Program-made: the position numbers and the translations under genes | Shown here: positions 1-5,739 of the stretch, in pieces | How the letters are laid out: the number at the start of each line of letters is the position of its first letter | Position numbering within the stretch: the stretch's first letter is position 1 | Origin: an uncultured Eubacteriales bacterium | GTDB taxonomy: Bacteria > Bacillota > Clostridia > Oscillospirales > CAG-272 | Direction: 5' to 3' | Assembly: GCA_900554225.1 (NCBI GenBank) | Contig: USGH01000115.1 | Location: 1-7,638, forward strand | Length of the DNA: 7,638 bases | Notes under the pieces: generated by a model | The model's input: the letters and a program-made list of their open reading frames with translations, nothing else | Told to the model about the DNA's origin: nothing | The model's database searches: none

Positions 1-114
1 GCGGTCATCAACGACAAGAACCCCTGCGTACTTCCGGAACAGGCATTCTGCGTCACCCAGATCCTTGAGGGTATCTACGAATCCGCAAAGACCGGCGACA
101 TCTATCGCTTCTGA
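1..114 (+). CDS. Gfo/Idh/MocA-family oxidoreductase, C-terminal end only (upstream paralogue)
   Basis: This is the last 37 codons of a gene that begins left of the window, read in frame 1 and ending in TGA at 112-114. The visible peptide (AVINDKNPCVLPEQAFCVTQ and onward to DIYRF) is identical to residues 323-359 of the complete dehydrogenase that follows. The paralogue carries two more residues, Thr-Lys, before its stop. Only two silent base differences separate the two copies over 111 bases, at positions 21 and 39. The family consists of NAD(P)-dependent sugar, polyol and inositol dehydrogenases, and this piece is the end of the C-terminal alpha/beta domain. I infer a tandem paralogue in the same catabolic operon. 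The catalytic and cofactor-binding regions are outside the window, so the substrate cannot be judged. Confidence 0.88.
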   Translation, partial: AVINDKNPCVLPEQAFCVTQILEGIYESAKTGDIYRF

Positions 115-169
115 TCGCTCTCTGCACATACGGTTTGTCCATTCGGATAAGCGTTGGACGCAGAGCAAC

Positions 170-198
170 CGGACGGATCCTATGGTACGATCCGTTTG
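170..198 (+). other. Inverted repeat between the two dehydrogenase genes
   Basis: ACGGATC (173-179) and GATCCGT (189-195) are perfect complements around a 9-base loop. The stem extends to 10 pairs (170-179 with 189-198) if two G-T pairs are allowed. A second, weaker inverted repeat lies just downstream: TGCCCGG at 229-235 with CCGGGCA at 250-256. No T-run follows either one, so a classical terminator is unlikely. An operator or an mRNA processing or stabilising hairpin is possible. The rest of this 187-base gap (115-301) shows no convincing promoter. A TTGACA at 196-201 has no good -10 partner at normal spacing. Confidence 0.35.
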
Positions 199-301
199 AC
201 ACAGTCTCCCATTGGCAAAGACCCGGTATGCCCGGAGAGATCCGATATGCCGGGCAGATAGAAATTTGAAAATACAGATCCATATCAAGGAGGAATCTGA
301 C

Positions 302-1387
302 ATGGAAAAGGTAAGAATTGGCATCATCGGCTGCGGCGGTATCGCAAACGGCAAGCATATGCCCGCGCTGTCCCATCTTCCGAACGCGGAAATGGTGGCG
401 TTCTGCGACCTGATCGAGGAAAGAGCCATTAAGGCAAAGCACGACTACGGTACGCCCGACGCTGCTGTTTACACCGATTACAAAAAGCTGCTTGAAGACA
501 AGACCATTGATGTGGTACATGTCCTGACCCCGAACCGTGCGCACAGCTTCATCACCGTGGACGCACTGGATGCCGGTAAGCACGTTATGTGTGAGAAGCC
601 GATGGCAATCAACTCCGTGGAAGCGAAGAAGATGCTCGACGCTGCAAAGCGCAACGGCAAAAAGCTCACCATCGGATACCAGAGCCGCCAGAGAAACGAT
701 TCCCAGTTCCTCAAGGGCGAAGCTCTCGCCGGTACCTTCGGCGACATTTACTACGCAAAGGCAACCGCGATCCGTCGTCGTGCCGTTCCGACTTGGGGCG
801 TGTTCCTGAACGAATACGAACAGGGCGGCGGTCCGCTGATCGACATCGGTACCCACGCGCTGGACCTGACCCTGTGGACGATGAACAACTACAAGCCGAA
901 GTACTGCGTTGGTACGACCTACCACAAGCTGAACAACGATACCGAAACCGGCAACGCGTGGGGCGACTGGGATCCCGCGAAGTTCACCGTTGAGGACTGC
1001 GCATTCGGCTTTGTCGTAATGGAAAACGGCGCGACCATCAACCTTGAATCCGCCTGGGCTCTCAATACGCTGGAAGTCCGTGAGGCGGTCACCTCCGTAT
1101 GCGGCACGAAGGCAGGCGGCGACCTGTGGGACGGCGTACGCATCAACGGCATCCGTCAGGGCAGACAGTATGTGCTGAAGCCGAACCTCAACGCGGGCGG
1201 TGTGGCATTCTACGATGGCGACGGTGGAGACGATCCGGCTACCAGAGAGGCAAGACAGTGGATCAACGCGGTCATCAACGACAAGAATCCCTGCGTACTT
1301 CCGGAGCAGGCATTCTGCGTCACCCAGATCCTTGAGGGTATCTACGAATCCGCAAAGACCGGCGACATCTATCGCTTCACCAAGTAA
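302..1387 (+). CDS. Gfo/Idh/MocA-family NAD(P)-dependent dehydrogenase
   Basis: A complete 361-residue cytoplasmic oxidoreductase of the family that includes inositol 2-dehydrogenase and glucose-fructose oxidoreductase. The N-terminal Rossmann fold has the dinucleotide loop GIIGCGGIA (residues 7-15). The family signature CEKPMA lies at 97-102, with the conserved Lys99. The C-terminal domain carries GGGPLIDIGTHALDL (175-189), where Asp181 and His185 fit the catalytic D-x-x-x-H pattern. The length is normal for the family. I chose ATG 302 over an in-frame ATG at 212 because AAGGAGG (287-293) sits 8 bases before it and homology begins at MEKVRIGIIG. It follows a near-identical paralogue and precedes a TIM-barrel sugar isomerase, a pairing typical of inositol-like or unusual sugar catabolism. 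The exact substrate cannot be read from the sequence. Confidence 0.93.
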   Translation: MEKVRIGIIGCGGIANGKHMPALSHLPNAEMVAFCDLIEERAIKAKHDYGTPDAAVYTDYKKLLEDKTIDVVHVLTPNRAHSFITVDALDAGKHVMCEKPMAINSVEAKKMLDAAKRNGKKLTIGYQSRQRNDSQFLKGEALAGTFGDIYYAKATAIRRRAVPTWGVFLNEYEQGGGPLIDIGTHALDLTLWTMNNYKPKYCVGTTYHKLNNDTETGNAWGDWDPAKFTVEDCAFGFVVMENGATINLESAWALNTLEVREAVTSVCGTKAGGDLWDGVRINGIRQGRQYVLKPNLNAGGVAFYDGDGGDDPATREARQWINAVINDKNPCVLPEQAFCVTQILEGIYESAKTGDIYRFTK

Positions 1388-1400
1388 TTGTAAAACATCT

Positions 1401-1443
1401 GCGCACGGCACGGGAAATCCGAGGAGGAACCCGTGTCGTGTGT
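1401..1443 (+). promoter_or_regulatory. Strong intergenic hairpin with a Shine-Dalgarno-like loop
   Basis: CACGGCACGGG (1404-1414) pairs with CCCGTGTCGTG (1430-1440) with a single G-T pair. The stem extends to 14 pairs (1401-1414 with 1430-1443) when further G-T pairs are allowed. The 15-base loop (1415-1429) contains GAGGAGG, a strong ribosome-binding sequence, at 1421-1427. No T-run follows, so a rho-independent terminator is unlikely. Five bases after GAGGAGG a GTG (1433) opens a nine-codon reading frame (MSCVYNATP) that stops at TAG 1460-1462. The hairpin may stabilise or process the dicistronic message, or modulate translation. This role is inference; only the base pairing and the motif are seen. 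Confidence 0.45.
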
Positions 1444-1489
1444 GTACAATGCAACACCATAGACTATTGACGAAAGGATACAGATATCT

Positions 1490-2458
1490 ATGAAACTCTG
1501 CGTACTTGCCAATCTGTATGCGAAGAAGCCGCTCGAAGAGGTTCTGCCCATGCTCAAGGGTATGGGTGTGGAAGCGGTGGAGATCGGCTGCGGCGGCTAT
1601 CCCGGCAAGGATCACTGCGATCCCGAAGTACTCCTGAACGACGATGCCAAGCTGGCACAGTGGCTCGGTCTGTTTGAAAAATACGACATCGAGCTTGCTG
1701 CGCTGTCCTGCCATGGCAACCCGGTTCATCCCGATCCGGCGATCGCTGCTGCGTATGATAAGGACTTCCGCAATGCCGTACTTCTCGCCGAAAAGGTTGG
1801 AGTAGACACCATCGTGACCTTCTCCGGCTGTCCGGGCGACCATCCGGGTGCAAAATATCCGAACTGGGTCACCTGCCCGTGGCCGGAGGATTTCCTTGCC
1901 GTTCTCGATTACCAGTGGAACGAGGTTCTGATCCCGTACTGGAAGGAAGCCTGCGCATTTGCCGAGGCACATCACGTCAACCGGATCGCGCTTGAGCTCC
2001 ATCCCGGTTTCTGCTGCTACAATACGGAAACCCTTCTGAAGCTCCGTAAAGCGGTCGGCCCCGTGATCGGCGCGAACTTTGACCCGTCCCACCTGATCTG
2101 GCAGGGTATGGAGCCCGCAGCAGCCATCCGTATGCTTGGCGACGCGATCTACCATGTACACGCCAAGGATACCAAGATCGATGAAATCAACAAGGCGCGC
2201 ATCGGTGTGCTCGATACCAAGCATTACAGCGATGAAGCCAACCGCGCATGGGTGTTCCGTGCTGTAGGATATGGTCACGATGCCAAGTACTGGAGAGACA
2301 TCATGGACAATCTCCGTCTGGTCGGCTATGACCGTGTTCTTTCCATCGAGCATGAAGACAGCTTAATGTCCGTGGACGAAGGACTTTCCAAGGCGATCGA
2401 CTGCCTCAAGACCGTCATCATGCACGATCCGAAGCCGGGTACCATGTCCTGGGCATAA
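1490..2458 (+). CDS. Sugar phosphate isomerase/epimerase (xylose isomerase-like TIM barrel)
   Basis: A complete 322-residue cytoplasmic protein of the AP-endonuclease-2/xylose isomerase-like TIM-barrel superfamily. The family includes inosose dehydratases, hydroxypyruvate isomerase and ketose 3-epimerases. The divalent-metal ligands of the fold are visible at barrel strand ends: Glu169 in IALELHPGF, Asp198 and His201 in NFDPSHLIW, His224 in YHVHAKD, and Glu287 in LSIEHED. The start ATG has a modest ribosome binding site, AAAGGA, at 1473-1478 with 11 bases of spacing. It lies 102 bases after the dehydrogenase, and I read the two as one operon. The expected role is isomerisation, epimerisation or dehydration of the keto product made by the dehydrogenases. 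An IolE-like function is possible, but I see nothing that fixes the substrate. The gene ends in TAA overlapping the next start. Confidence 0.92.
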   Translation: MKLCVLANLYAKKPLEEVLPMLKGMGVEAVEIGCGGYPGKDHCDPEVLLNDDAKLAQWLGLFEKYDIELAALSCHGNPVHPDPAIAAAYDKDFRNAVLLAEKVGVDTIVTFSGCPGDHPGAKYPNWVTCPWPEDFLAVLDYQWNEVLIPYWKEACAFAEAHHVNRIALELHPGFCCYNTETLLKLRKAVGPVIGANFDPSHLIWQGMEPAAAIRMLGDAIYHVHAKDTKIDEINKARIGVLDTKHYSDEANRAWVFRAVGYGHDAKYWRDIMDNLRLVGYDRVLSIEHEDSLMSVDEGLSKAIDCLKTVIMHDPKPGTMSWA

Positions 2459-2595
2459 TGACCGCCCCGTTCACCAGCGATTCCATCGTTCCGATCTGGA
2501 TCGCTGTCGGTGTGTCCGGTGCTGCGATGGTGGTCTGTGCGATTCATTTTGTCGTGCAGAAGCTCCTGGCGCGCCGGAAAAAGCGCGAAAAATAG
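2458..2595 (+). CDS. Small single-pass membrane protein, 45 residues
   Basis: The sequence TAATG joins the isomerase stop to an ATG at 2458, and the new frame runs 45 codons to TAG (2593-2595). The peptide has a short polar N terminus (MTAPFTSDS), one hydrophobic helix at about residues 10-33 (including IWIAVGVSGAAMVV), and a strongly basic tail (KLLARRKKREK, residues 35-45). By the positive-inside rule the N terminus should face out and the basic tail the cytoplasm. No separate Shine-Dalgarno is visible, so translation would depend on coupling to the isomerase. It sits just before a terminator, as the last gene of the block. I recognise no family. It could help a transporter or membrane partner of the pathway, but that is speculation. 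The amphipathic layout and the overlap argue for a real gene. Confidence 0.7.
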   Translation: MTAPFTSDSIVPIWIAVGVSGAAMVVCAIHFVVQKLLARRKKREK

Positions 2596-2601
2596 AAAAA
2601 T

Positions 2602-2645
2602 GCGAGGGATTTCGATTCGTAATGAACCGGATCCCTCGCTTTTTT
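2602..2645. terminator. Rho-independent terminator, probably bidirectional
   Basis: GCGAGGGAT (2602-2610) pairs perfectly with ATCCCTCGC (2631-2639), a 9-base-pair stem with a 20-base loop, followed by six T residues (2640-2645). On the other strand the stem is followed by a T-rich run, because the + strand has A-rich sequence at 2587-2600. It lies 6 bases after the small membrane protein on the + strand and 49 bases beyond the end of the metallophosphoesterase on the - strand, so it can serve both converging transcripts. Confidence 0.85.
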
Positions 2646-2694
2646 ATGGACGCTCTGCGGAAACAGCCTGAAATCCGCGTTCCCGATATCCACA

Positions 2695-3204
2695 TTATTC
2701 CGTGCCGCCGAAGCCGCACAGGAGAACGCCGTTATCGATCTCCAGAACGGCGTAGCTTGGCTTGTAACCGCTGCCTGCCGGACCGAGATTGATGAGCCGC
2801 ACCGGCTTGCCGTAGAGAGTGTCCATGCGCGTTTCCTCTGCAACATGGGTGTGTCAAATCAGCACGACAGCCGCTACGGCTCTGGCACCGTCAGTTGCGT
2901 CAGTATCGAGTTCGTTCTTGACCTGTAAACGATGCCCGTGCGTGGCGAAGAAGGTGACGCCGCCCTCCGTGAATACCTCGGAATAGGGAATCGGCGGATG
3001 GGCTCCAAACAGTACGTCCTCTCCGTTGCCGGCAACCTGTGTCGTCGGGATGTCCGGGTATCGCTCACGGATCAGGGAAAAATCGCGATATCCGTCGCCC
3101 AAGTGGACGATTCGTGCAACCGGACCGGCAGCGACATGGGCTTTCACGGCATGGAGCATACATTCCGGATTGCCGTGTGTGTCGGAAAAAACGAGGATTT
3201 TCAT
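2695..3204 (-). pseudogene. YfcE/MJ0936-type metallophosphoesterase interrupted by an in-frame TGA
   Basis: The start at 3204 has AAGGAGG (3213-3219 on the complementary strand) 8 bases upstream. The first 116 codons show the calcineurin-like phosphoesterase motifs: SDTHGN (7-12), HLGD (34-37), AGNG (58-61) and THGH (88-91). TGA follows at 2854-2856. Without any frame change the next codons read HTHVAEETRM, then a normal family ending (including GKPVRLINLGPAGSGYKPSY) to TAA at 2695-2697. Read through, the product would be 169 residues, close to the family's usual size. The TGA replaces the residue just before the conserved HTH metal-ligand motif, normally Gly (GHTH), so a single GGA-to-TGA change would explain it. 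The 116-residue product lacks two histidine ligands and should be inactive. Alternatives are sequencing error, UGA readthrough or, less likely, selenocysteine. Enzymes of this family are cytoplasmic metal-dependent phosphodiesterases or phosphatases. Confidence 0.85.
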
Positions 3205-3233
3205 ATGCTTTGCCTCCTTGGTGTTTTAAGTTG

Positions 3234-3246
3234 CCGCAGACTGCGG
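3234..3246. promoter_or_regulatory. 13-base palindrome in a divergent intergenic region
   Basis: CCGCAG, a single central A, then CTGCGG form a perfect palindrome in the 133-base gap (3205-3337) between the leftward metallophosphoesterase and the rightward three-gene cluster. Placement and symmetry fit an operator for a dimeric regulator, or a small hairpin. No promoter with both -35 and -10 elements is convincing on either strand, so the assignment rests on symmetry and position alone. Confidence 0.3.
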
Positions 3247-3337
3247 ATATGCACCGAATGCAGACGCGGCGCATACACTGGAAACTGACGGTAGAAATAT
3301 CGTGCAAACCGCACTGTAAAATGGGGAGGGTGATACG

Positions 3338-3550
3338 ATGAAGCTGGATCGGAAAACCGTGGACGGCTTTCTGCGCCTGCCGGACGATAAGCTGTGGCAG
3401 CTCCTTCGACTGCTTGCCGGGCCGAATACGTCCCTCGGAGAGCCGAATGCGGAAATGCTGCGGAAGCTGCGCGCGGTACTCGCGGCGTTGACGGAAGCGG
3501 ATCTTGAACGGATCGACGCACTGCGCGCCGTATTCAAAGATGCGAAATAG
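3338..3550 (+). CDS. Hypothetical protein, 70 residues (first of a three-gene cluster)
   Basis: A short soluble protein beginning MKLDRKTVDGFLRLPDDKLW. GGAGGGTG (3325-3332) lies 5 bases before the ATG, a good ribosome binding site. The sequence looks wholly helical, with a Leu-rich first half (LWQLLRLLAG, 19-28) and a charged heptad-like second half (about 39-66, with LRKLRAVLAALTEADLERID), so a small helical bundle or dimer is plausible. There is no signal peptide or membrane segment. The stop lies 12 bases before the next start, which implies co-transcription. I do not recognise a named family and assign no function. The cluster context suggests it works with the 135- and 188-residue proteins. 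Confidence 0.8.
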   Translation: MKLDRKTVDGFLRLPDDKLWQLLRLLAGPNTSLGEPNAEMLRKLRAVLAALTEADLERIDALRAVFKDAK

Positions 3551-3562
3551 GGGGAGAGCGAT

Positions 3563-3970
3563 ATGGATGGAGATCTTACCAAAAAAGTAAACGAGATCAT
3601 GGCAAATCCGGAGTTCCAATCGCTGGTACGGGAGCTGCGCGGCGGAGAAGAAATGCCGGATGCGTCGGAGGTAAGCGCAAAACTGCCGGAGGTGCTGTCT
3701 GCCTTTGGCCCGATGCTGTCCGGACTGATGGGCAATGTGGGAAACGGAGAGCAAACCGCGCCAAAATCGGAGAAACCCGTGGAAAATGCCAAACCGGCGA
3801 TGGCGAAAGCCTTCCTCGGTGATCCCGGCAACCGCAATCGGCTATTGACCGCGCTGAAGCCGTATCTCAGTCGGGAACGCGGTGTACTGATCGACCGTGC
3901 CATATCGGCGATGCAGTTTGGGGAAATGCTTGGCAGCGCGGGAGACAAATCCGGCGGAGGTGACGAGTAA
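3563..3970 (+). CDS. Hypothetical protein, 135 residues (second of the cluster)
   Basis: GGGGAG (3551-3556) precedes the ATG at suitable spacing. The predicted layout is a helical N-terminal segment (1-26), an acidic linker, a small Gly/Met-rich segment (LSAFGPMLSGLMGNVG, 45-60), a charged low-complexity linker (61-80), a conserved-looking C-terminal helical segment (LLTALKPYLSRERGVLIDRA, 94-113), and a Gly-rich end. The KPYLS-x-x-R pattern resembles small uncharacterised proteins I associate with Clostridia, but this is recollection and not a database match. No catalytic motif, signal peptide or true membrane helix is visible. The stop is one base from the next start, so the two are tightly linked. 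Function unknown. Confidence 0.8.
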   Translation: MDGDLTKKVNEIMANPEFQSLVRELRGGEEMPDASEVSAKLPEVLSAFGPMLSGLMGNVGNGEQTAPKSEKPVENAKPAMAKAFLGDPGNRNRLLTALKPYLSRERGVLIDRAISAMQFGEMLGSAGDKSGGGDE

Positions 3971-3971
3971 G

Positions 3972-4538
3972 GTGTACGTCAGAGGTCAGAATCGCGGGAT
4001 CGACGAGCGGGCAAACGGGAGCTATCGGATCCCACCCGGTTATCGTGGAAACGCCTTCCCGGAACCGGAGGAGGTAAAGGTACACACGCCGCAGATCTAT
4101 TCCCGTGAGAATCGTTCCATGCGCACAGAGGATCGGCAGGGCATGAAGGTGTATTCGCCGCGGCAAAGGAAGGTCGTGACGGATCCGCCATATCGGGAGT
4201 CCACTGCGGAACCGATCGTGGCACGGGATGAGAGGAATGCAGAGCCGGAGGTACCATACGAGGCGGATATTGCCGCGGACGCCACCGATACAGCCGATCC
4301 CGTGTGGGACGAAACGATGGCGGAGCTTTCTGACAAGCCGGCTGTGGCGATGGTGCAGGAGAGGGGCAGACATACGGAGGAGAATCGATGGCTGGGCGAG
4401 GTGTTCTCCACCTTGTTTCGGAATCTGCGCCGGGAGGATTGGCTCCTTGTGGCATTGATCGCGCTGTTTCTCCTCGATGGCAGTGCGTCGCCGGATGTAC
4501 TTCTGCTCCTTGCCGTCCTGCTCGCCTATCATGTCTGA
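3972..4538 (+). CDS. Hypothetical protein with a hydrophobic C-terminal tail, 188 residues
   Basis: I chose GTG 3972 as the start because GGAGGTGA (3956-3963), inside the end of the previous gene, lies 8 bases before it. An upstream in-frame ATG at 3897 would overlap that gene by 74 bases. The first 135 residues are hydrophilic, Pro/Arg/Glu-rich and probably disordered, with a motif GSYRIPPGYRGNAF (16-29) and two similar stretches, VKVHTPQIYS and MKVYSPRQRK (35-44, 59-68). A helix (139-155) leads to two short hydrophobic segments (WLLVALIALFLL, 157-168; VLLLLAVLLAYHV, 176-188) split by a polar turn. These are too short for two standard membrane spans, so a hairpin or peripheral membrane tail is likely. 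The GYRGNAF-type motif and the Leu-rich tail remind me of uncharacterised clostridial proteins, without a known role. Confidence 0.78.
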   Translation: MYVRGQNRGIDERANGSYRIPPGYRGNAFPEPEEVKVHTPQIYSRENRSMRTEDRQGMKVYSPRQRKVVTDPPYRESTAEPIVARDERNAEPEVPYEADIAADATDTADPVWDETMAELSDKPAVAMVQERGRHTEENRWLGEVFSTLFRNLRREDWLLVALIALFLLDGSASPDVLLLLAVLLAYHV

Positions 4539-4626
4539 ATGACGGAATACGATCGCTGACAGGAAGGACGACGGGAAATACAGAATGGGGTGAAAGCAGC
4601 CGCGGGAAAACGATTTACGGCTTTGT

Positions 4627-5670
4627 CTATTCGTTCTGAAGGGCTGCAAGGGTTCTGCGCACCTCCGGCAGAAGCGCAGCGGCATGGCACAGCGGTTCGC
4701 TGTATTTGAAATCGAGTGTTTCCCAGTCCTCTGTCCCACAGTCGATGGTAAAGGAAAAGAGAATCCCACCCGGTACAGCCTCTGCGGAAAACGGCAGCGC
4801 GTGTGTGTGGAGAAGATACTGGATGTAATACAGAAGACTGCGATGGCGCGGGGTGGCGTTGACAAGCGGTGTGATACTGTCGCTGAGCCAAAGTACATCC
4901 GGGATCTGTGCGGAGCTTGCCCGATGAGAAATGGTAATCTCACCGCCGCGCCGTGCCAGTGTGCCGTAGATTGTGGAATCCGCGTCCGCGATCTGATATA
5001 GGTATGCGTGGAGCGCAAAGAGCAGATATACAAAGGGCTTTACACGCAGTTCGACGGTGTATTCGTCCCGCACATCCGATGGCGGCAGGAGAAGCTGGAG
5101 CGGCACATCGCGGTACAGGGGCGTATTGCCGATCGTTTTTCCAAACCAGTCGAATAAGGCGGTGAGATCGATCCGACAGGGGGGATCCGCCATGGAAAAG
5201 CCGTCGCTCCCATACAGCGGTACAAACGGTGCCGTTTCCGTAAAGACCGATTCCGGCTCCTGGTGCAGCACGTCATGCCATTCCGGGATCGCGGACAAAG
5301 CGGCTGCCAATAACGGCAGAATCCGGTGTGCATAGGGGGAGGCTTTCGCATACAGCTCTGCCGTATTTGTATAGAGTGTCGCGCAGATGGAACCGTCCGC
5401 AGCCTTTTCAAAAAATGCGGCACGGAAAAAGTAGAATTGGTGCAGGGACAAAAGCAGCGCATTCTCCGCCGGCTCCTCCGACACCGCAGCGGCACAGAAC
5501 GTGCGCAGCGTATCGCCGTCTGTGAGATGGAGTGCGTTGTAAAACCGTGCGGTAAGTGCCTTCAGCCCTTCTCCGGTGTCTGCGTCCGAGATCCCGGAAA
5601 AGAGCGGGGAATCCGCAACGGACACGATCAATCCGTCCGAAGAAAAGGATAGCTGTGTTCTTTCTGTCAT
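4627..5670 (-). CDS. Hypothetical protein with a possible degenerate histidine-kinase-like ATPase fold
   Basis: A 347-residue protein, MTERTQLSFS at the N terminus. ATG 5670 is preferred because GGAGG (5676-5680 on the complementary strand) lies 5 bases upstream; an in-frame TTG at 5682 would overlap that site. No signal peptide or membrane helix is visible, so it is probably cytoplasmic. Residues 1-60 show a SPLFSGIS...GLKALTARFYNA pattern like a sensor or phosphorylation helix, but lack a clear phosphoacceptor His. Residues 190-310 follow the order of a GHKL ATPase domain: a helix (PFVYLLFALHAYLYQI, 212-227), GGEITISHR (242-250), then LLYYIQYLLH...PGGILFSFTID (279-310). The N-box Asn and G-boxes are missing. 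Any catalytic role is therefore doubtful and the fold is inference. It lies 69 bases after the membrane-anchored protein, in the same leftward unit, and ends with TAG. Confidence 0.8.
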   Translation of the reverse strand: MTERTQLSFSSDGLIVSVADSPLFSGISDADTGEGLKALTARFYNALHLTDGDTLRTFCAAAVSEEPAENALLLSLHQFYFFRAAFFEKAADGSICATLYTNTAELYAKASPYAHRILPLLAAALSAIPEWHDVLHQEPESVFTETAPFVPLYGSDGFSMADPPCRIDLTALFDWFGKTIGNTPLYRDVPLQLLLPPSDVRDEYTVELRVKPFVYLLFALHAYLYQIADADSTIYGTLARRGGEITISHRASSAQIPDVLWLSDSITPLVNATPRHRSLLYYIQYLLHTHALPFSAEAVPGGILFSFTIDCGTEDWETLDFKYSEPLCHAAALLPEVRRTLAALQNE

Positions 5671-5739
5671 ATCGTCCTCCAATGTCCATGCCGGCTCCGA
5701 TGTAGGGGGCGGAAGGGTGAGGTTCTGGCAATAGGCGTG

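Noticed and set aside
196..230. Promoter with TTGACA upstream of the complete dehydrogenase
   Set aside because: The -35-like hexamer has no TATAAT-like partner at 16-18 bases; the nearest candidate (GGTATG) is 23 bases away.
212..301. N-terminal extension of the complete dehydrogenase from an upstream ATG
   Set aside because: The strong AAGGAGG site and the conserved Rossmann start both mark ATG 302. The extra 30 residues are unlike the family.
53..2353. A very long open frame (766 codons) on the - strand across the sugar operon
   Set aside because: It is antisense to two well-supported enzymes with intact motifs. Its translation is Arg/Val/Leu-rich with no recognisable domain, and the opening arises from the codon bias of the GC-rich + strand genes.
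2695..3204. Genome-wide reassignment of TGA to glycine
   Set aside because: Other genes here end with TGA at sensible family lengths, for example the parvulin and the 188-residue protein, and no other internal TGA is seen in a conserved frame.
3317..3322. TAAAAT as a -10 element for the 70-residue gene
   Set aside because: It would place the transcript start on or after the ribosome binding site, and there is no -35 partner.
3226..3948. A 240-codon Ser/Arg-rich open frame on the - strand
   Set aside because: It is the antisense shadow of the 70- and 135-residue genes, which have good ribosome sites and tight operon spacing.
4598..4622. Possible terminator between the convergent genes ending at 4538 and 4627
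   Set aside because: AGCCG and CGGCT make only a 5-pair stem with a 15-base loop and no solid T-run, too weak to annotate.
3867..5033. A 388-codon open frame on the - strand spanning the unknown cluster and part of the 347-residue gene
   Set aside because: It overlaps several better-supported genes in both orientations, has a low-complexity Arg/His/Pro/Ser-rich translation and lacks a convincing ribosome site.
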